Source: CAZJDM01 sp964544765 (GTDB lineage Bacteria; Bdellovibrionota_B; Oligoflexia; CAYFLR01). From it: 8,248 nucleotides of DNA. The notes below the pieces were generated by a model that worked only from the letters and a program-made list of their open reading frames with translations, made no database searches and was not told the DNA's origin. The stretch is taken from the NCBI GenBank assembly GCA_964544765.1, contig CAZJDM010000179.1, positions 1 to 8,248 of the forward strand, read 5' to 3'. Positions 4,420 through 8,248 of the stretch are shown here, piece by piece. The position numbers were made by a program, and so were the translations under genes. Positions within the stretch are counted from its first letter, which is position 1, and each line of letters opens with the position of its first letter.

Positions 4420-7143
4420 TTAATTACTAGTACCTTCCTTGTATTCGCCAAATAACGGATTACGCGCATCAACATCATGATTGGTATCAAAACGTAATGT
4501 TCGTGGTAATTTAAACTCCATCTTCTTACGAAAGGTAACTGGTTGACCGTCTTCCCTTTTCATATTTTGAAAATAGAGAACAGAATTTATTTGAGGAATT
4601 CCAAAATTACGTTCATCCAGTACTTTACGTACCTTAAAAACAGTAAATCCAAACATTAGTTCCTCATCACCAGAAGTTTTTTGTACCGACATATTGGCAA
4701 TTGAAGTCATACGTAACACAGCTAATTCTCGTTTTTTACCTTTGACCTTATTTTGAAAACTATGACCAGCATCACGCAAATTGAGACTAAAACCTCGATT
4801 ATCTTGGGTTATTCCCACTTCACTAAGATTCTCAAGAGTAACCCCTTGCTGCTTTGCTCTCCCTCTGGCTCTAAATGGGTTCACAGCTTCAAGATGTGCT
4901 AAACGACTTTCCTTTTTACCTAGTTGGGCCGCTAACCTTTCATCAGTTTCATGATCTAGTTCTAAAGTAGTTGGAACTATTTCATCGCCAGATTGCATCA
5001 TTTGAACGCTATTAAAATGAGTGTGTCCCAATAACACTGTTCTAACATTTCTTTGACTGGCCAAATGATGAATCAGACGATAGCCAGAATATACAGGATG
5101 TTTTTTGACCTTCTTTAATCCTTCTTCTAAAGCTCTTTGACTTTGAGTAACAGCGGCCCAAAGTTCCGCATTGCCATTACCAGCCGCTGATGCTTCTTGC
5201 GCTATAGTTCTAGCCTCATCCACTGCCCTACGTAAGACAGCAATATCAACATTTTTCACCTTAAAAACTCCGGGATCACATTTACCGTTAGCTAATAGAT
5301 GTTGATTTTGACAATCAAATTCAGGATCAGCTCTCATCCATTCTTGAAGTCCATCATGCAAACAATTTTTGTATGTTTTCTTTTGCTTAGCCCAATCAGG
5401 AATCGATTTGCATTTTACTGGAGATATCACTTCATCTCTAACGTAATTTTTGGCACTTTGATCCATTCCTTCATAATCAACTTGTTTGAAGTAATATGGA
5501 TAATCTTGTCCTTTATGTCCTCCGCGTGGATCATGATGAGCTAATACTATAACATCTTTATCATGATTACGTTTAAGATCTTTTATGATCCAATCCATTT
5601 GCGAAGCTGAAACATCACCACCATAATTAACAGTATACATACCCCACCCAGTACGGCGATGCTGTCTTAAATCATAGGAATTTATATTCAGGTAATGATT
5701 ACGACCAAATGTCCAAGAAAAATATAAAGGCCCATAAACTTTTTTCCATTGATAAAAACCATCATATAGAATTACATTTTCTTCTTTTGGATCGACTTTC
5801 TGCCATCCCATGTCTCTTCTACCATTACCTTTCATGGTCCTAGCATGACCACGTCTGATATATTTACCACTATAAACATCTACATGACGCCCACCTGGTA
5901 AATCTTCCGTTTGCTTAACATATTCTTCCCACCTAGATACAGCTGATTGGCCCTTAACTTCGGAGATAACTTCTTTCAAGGTTTTTACTCCGCGCACTTT
6001 TTGCAATGGACCTGGTTGATACGGTTTTGGCACATGACCGGTAGACACGTAACCGTCATGATTACCAGCGGTCAAAAAGATGGGCTTATTTAATTTCTTT
6101 AATATTGCTAAAATAGCTTCTGCTTCACTATTATAATTATGAGCTACATCTTCAGGTCGTAAAACCATTGGTGCTCCACCATTATGAAGGTCTCCGTTAA
6201 AGGTGATAAAATGGGCACTACGAATATCCGTATTATCAGATTGGTTTATAAACTCAACAAACTCATCTAAACGATCATGACTGATTTTTTTAAATGCTTT
6301 CTTATCAACAAAATCAAGATGAGTTAAATCAGCAATAATAGTACTGATAGAAACCTGACTGTCAGTTACATTGATAACATTATATTTTCCCTGGTCAGAA
6401 CCAACCGGATGAATAGAAACAGCATTATAATGAAATTCATAAAAAGCTTTTGATTCAGAGGTAGCAGCAAATTCAGCTCGTAAATCATATAGACCGTCTG
6501 CAATACTGTCCATCTGTTGATTATCGAAATTAACTTGGATGGTATAACGTTCATTAAACGGAGCAATATATTTACCTACATCATGACGCCCAATACTTGT
6601 AGGTTTTATTTCTATTACTCCTTCTAATCTAGCTACTGTAGATGATCTTTCATTGGCTTGACGTAAAGATCTAGGAATTAGGAAAAATCGTATGCCGATA
6701 TTAACACCTCCCTGAGTCGAGCCATTATTATCTCCACTTGCACTCACACCATCAGAGCTTTTGTAATTACTAGGAGTTAGAAGTTGATCGGCTATCTTCT
6801 TTTCCAAACGAAGAACAACATCTAAAGAATCTTTATATTTGGAACCAGCAGCTTGTTTTACATATAAATTGGGATTACCAATGGTTGGATAGATAACATG
6901 ATCAATAGCATAAGTATAATTTGAATAAGGTACTCTTACCCCAGTAGGCATAATTTGGTCATTTTGCACAGATTCAGCATAAAAAATATCGGGCAAATAA
7001 CTCTCGCCTTGTGAATTACTTATTTCCCAAGGAAGATCTTGATATTTTCCACCATCATTATTTCCCAATAAAGTTAGGTTAAGAAACAGAGCTAAAACGA
7101 TCAAAATGGACCGCTTAGAAAAACTAAAACTTACAATACTCAT
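4420..7143 (-). CDS. large predicted exported calcineurin-like metallophosphoesterase
   Basis: The 907-residue protein begins with a Sec-type signal peptide (basic KR at 10-11, hydrophobic 12-26). The central part carries the metallophosphoesterase motif set in order: D272-L-T-H275, GD318LHN321, GNH362D363, AHH537D within VIVLAHHDP, and GH707TH709. Supporting family features are LYFSWTFGRNHYLNINS (473-489) and SQMDWIIKDL (514-523). Such enzymes hold two metal ions and cleave phosphomonoesters or diesters; here this would occur outside the cytoplasm. It is far longer than the usual 250-500 residues. About 250 residues precede the catalytic part, a basic insert (about 375-460) follows GNHD, and a segment of about 160 residues between the last two motifs holds four cysteines (C578, C594, C611, C622), consistent with disulphides. 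Some 200 residues follow the last motif and are unrecognised. In motif I the histidine is one residue later than the usual DxH. The ATG is fixed by a strong ribosome site at 7149-7154. Confidence 0.85.
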   Translation of the reverse strand: MSIVSFSFSKRSILIVLALFLNLTLLGNNDGGKYQDLPWEISNSQGESYLPDIFYAESVQNDQIMPTGVRVPYSNYTYAIDHVIYPTIGNPNLYVKQAAGSKYKDSLDVVLRLEKKIADQLLTPSNYKSSDGVSASGDNNGSTQGGVNIGIRFFLIPRSLRQANERSSTVARLEGVIEIKPTSIGRHDVGKYIAPFNERYTIQVNFDNQQMDSIADGLYDLRAEFAATSESKAFYEFHYNAVSIHPVGSDQGKYNVINVTDSQVSISTIIADLTHLDFVDKKAFKKISHDRLDEFVEFINQSDNTDIRSAHFITFNGDLHNGGAPMVLRPEDVAHNYNSEAEAILAILKKLNKPIFLTAGNHDGYVSTGHVPKPYQPGPLQKVRGVKTLKEVISEVKGQSAVSRWEEYVKQTEDLPGGRHVDVYSGKYIRRGHARTMKGNGRRDMGWQKVDPKEENVILYDGFYQWKKVYGPLYFSWTFGRNHYLNINSYDLRQHRRTGWGMYTVNYGGDVSASQMDWIIKDLKRNHDKDVIVLAHHDPRGGHKGQDYPYYFKQVDYEGMDQSAKNYVRDEVISPVKCKSIPDWAKQKKTYKNCLHDGLQEWMRADPEFDCQNQHLLANGKCDPGVFKVKNVDIAVLRRAVDEARTIAQEASAAGNGNAELWAAVTQSQRALEEGLKKVKKHPVYSGYRLIHHLASQRNVRTVLLGHTHFNSVQMMQSGDEIVPTTLELDHETDERLAAQLGKKESRLAHLEAVNPFRARGRAKQQGVTLENLSEVGITQDNRGFSLNLRDAGHSFQNKVKGKKRELAVLRMTSIANMSVQKTSGDEELMFGFTVFKVRKVLDERNFGIPQINSVLYFQNMKREDGQPVTFRKKMEFKLPRTLRFDTNHDVDARNPLFGEYKEGTSN

Positions 7144-7148
7144 ATTCT

Positions 7149-7154
7149 ACCTCC
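7149..7154 (-). promoter_or_regulatory. strong Shine-Dalgarno site of the phosphoesterase gene
   Basis: On the minus strand this is GGAGGT, five bases before the ATG at 7143-7141. It is the best ribosome site in the window and fixes the start of the 907-residue protein. Confidence 0.85.
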
Positions 7155-7170
7155 AAAATGATTTAACTTC

Positions 7171-7204
7171 ATGCGCTTTATATCTTTACAATTACTCAGC
7201 GCAT
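7171..7204. repeat. inverted repeat in the phosphoesterase 5' leader
   Basis: ATGCGC (7171-7176) and GCGCAT (7199-7204) are exact reverse complements separated by 22 bases. The GC-rich arms stand out in AT-rich surroundings. They cover the predicted transcription start and leader, so they could be an operator or a leader hairpin. Confidence 0.35.
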
Positions 7205-7231
7205 TTATACTATTTTCACAATATAAGTCAA
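7204..7231 (-). promoter_or_regulatory. sigma70-like promoter of the phosphoesterase gene
   Basis: On the minus strand TTGACT (7231-7226) and TATAAA (7209-7204) are separated by 16 bases, each matching five of six consensus bases. Transcription would start near 7197, giving a leader of about 54 bases. This is the best promoter match in the window and implies the gene is transcribed independently of the gene at 7422. Confidence 0.6.
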
Positions 7232-7421
7232 TTAATTTTGAATTTGTAATAATTCATTCATAAAGTAAAATCTCCAAATTCATATCCCCCATAAAATGTA
7301 ATTATCTAAAATTTCTTTTAAAATTTGCTCTAATAATCAAAAAGACGAATAGAATATATACTTTCTTATATTTTAGAAAATCAAGAAAAATATGATTTTT
7401 TACTAGGGAAAAGCATTAGAT
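7232..7421. other. AT-rich intergenic stretch without a visible gene
   Basis: Together with the promoter region this forms a 278-base gap between two leftward genes. I see no coding frame, RNA gene or GC-rich terminator hairpin after the stop at 7422; only short A/T palindromes are present. Confidence 0.5.
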
Positions 7422-8248
7422 TTAGATAGTAAAAAACCGACTTCTTCTCATCCAACGAGCCAGATTTTGTTTTTCTCCCGCTAAGCTTGAATACTTGATT
7501 GCTTCAGCAAAATATTGATTAGCTTGATTATAAGCTCCTAGAAAAAAGAAAGATTTACCTAACAAATAATAAATTTCTTTTACGATAAAGATAGGAATCT
7601 CAGATTTTTTACTGGCTGAAACAGTCGATTTGTTGGTTAACATATTTAATTTATTCAATTCAGTTAATTTAGCTAATAATGATAATAGTACTTTTTGGGC
7701 CAACTGAAAATTTCTATCATTATAAAACTTCCTTCCCTCTATATAAACCAACTGCCAATCTTGATCTGGTTTGACTCTTTTTACTTTATTTCCTTGGCCA
7801 ATTAAGTATTTCTTTAACTCAGACTTATTATTTTGAACAGCATAAATTTTAAAATACATTCTGCGTTTAAAATGCTCCGAAATAGCTAATAAAGATAATC
7901 GTTGATAAATATTTAACGCTTCATCATTACTCATATTATCAGCTAAAAGCTCCAAAATTCTTACCTGAACCCAATTGGTAATATCATCTTTATCCCAACT
8001 AGTAAGAAGTTTTCTCATCTCAGATATACCTAATTCTTTTTGATCATTTTTGAGTAAAAATTTTATTTTTCGATAATCGTTCCAATGATCTTCCGGGTTA
8101 AGACGACACAAAGAATCAATGATTGATTTCTTTTCAACAATAGTAATTGATGAGGATTCATGGATTAAACGATGTTTTAATCGAGCTACCCTACGCAAAC
8201 AATTTCTAGCAAAAACACCTTTCAAATTAAATCGGGTCTTGGCAATTT
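7422..8248 (-). CDS. alpha-helical TPR-like protein, 5' part outside the window
   Basis: The frame ends at TAA 7424-7422 and is open to the right edge. TTG 8225 is only an internal codon candidate: the seven codons beyond it continue without a stop (IAKTRFN), and no ribosome site is seen, so the gene most likely starts outside the window. The visible 274 residues are Leu/Lys-rich helices. TPR-like units are suggested at about 157-187 (WQLVYIEGRKFYNDRNFQLA) and 214-247 (IYYLLGKSFFFLGAYNQANQ, then YFAEAIKYSS), numbered from the TTG, with Gly, Tyr and Ala at usual TPR positions; a further unit may lie near EALNIYQRL (102-110). TPR arrays bind protein partners. The end is basic (RWMRRSRFFTI). No catalytic motif is visible, and an N-terminal domain could lie beyond the edge. 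The function is unknown. Confidence 0.65.
   Translation of the reverse strand, partial: IAKTRFNLKGVFARNCLRRVARLKHRLIHESSSITIVEKKSIIDSLCRLNPEDHWNDYRKIKFLLKNDQKELGISEMRKLLTSWDKDDITNWVQVRILELLADNMSNDEALNIYQRLSLLAISEHFKRRMYFKIYAVQNNKSELKKYLIGQGNKVKRVKPDQDWQLVYIEGRKFYNDRNFQLAQKVLLSLLAKLTELNKLNMLTNKSTVSASKKSEIPIFIVKEIYYLLGKSFFFLGAYNQANQYFAEAIKYSSLAGEKQNLARWMRRSRFFTI

Noticed and set aside
5299..5544. A plus-strand open frame of 81 codons with hydrophobic stretches
   Set aside because: It is wholly antisense to the catalytic part of the phosphoesterase, which has full motif support.
6366..6566. A minus-strand frame of 66 codons
   Set aside because: It is an alternative frame within the phosphoesterase gene, with no ribosome site or motif.
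8223..8225. TTG as the start of the right-edge gene
   Set aside because: The frame continues open to the window edge with protein-like residues and no ribosome site precedes the TTG, so the gene is treated as partial.
1..8248. tRNA, rRNA, CRISPR arrays, insertion sequences or phage attachment sites
   Set aside because: Scanning by eye found no cloverleaf or CCA-ended segments, no regularly spaced repeats and no transposase or integrase motifs.

Overview
The window is strongly AT-rich bacterial DNA with the standard code, Shine-Dalgarno sites and sigma70-like promoters. Several predicted exported proteins, two with paired cysteines and one built from secretin N0-like domains, point to a Gram-negative cell with an outer membrane. 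Decayed gene pieces, a repeat-protein remnant and poor starts suggest a genome undergoing reduction, as in host-associated lineages such as Legionella/Coxiella-like or chlamydia-like bacteria. This placement is an inference; there is no rRNA or tRNA in the window to support it.

Layout. At 1-350 lie the tail of a gene and one or two very small or decayed reading frames. After a hairpin-rich leader (about 350-516) comes a predicted secreted zinc metallopeptidase (517-1380, +). It meets tail-to-tail, with a 29-base overlap, an HD-superfamily hydrolase (1352-1864, -). A divergent AT-rich region with short tandem repeats (1865-2066) separates this from a predicted exported protein (2067-3212, +) made of a low-complexity Asn/Ser/Gly/Lys linker and three tandem N0-like domains, with no secretin pore. 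A SAM-dependent methyltransferase-like gene follows in the same frame (3276-4253, +), separated by a single in-frame TAA from the gene before. Its 3' end runs into the last piece of a different, repeat-containing protein gene (4235-4339), which carries a good terminator (4338-4379).

Converging on that terminator from the right is a 907-residue exported calcineurin-like metallophosphoesterase (4420-7143, -) with a clear promoter and strong RBS. The right edge holds the 3' part of an alpha-helical, TPR-like protein gene (7422-8248, -) that continues out of the window.

How they work together: no single pathway is evident. Three of the six larger genes encode predicted exported proteins: a peptidase, an N0-repeat protein and a phosphoesterase. 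The most distinctive item is the stand-alone triple N0-like protein; the large phosphoesterase with a cysteine-bearing insert is second.
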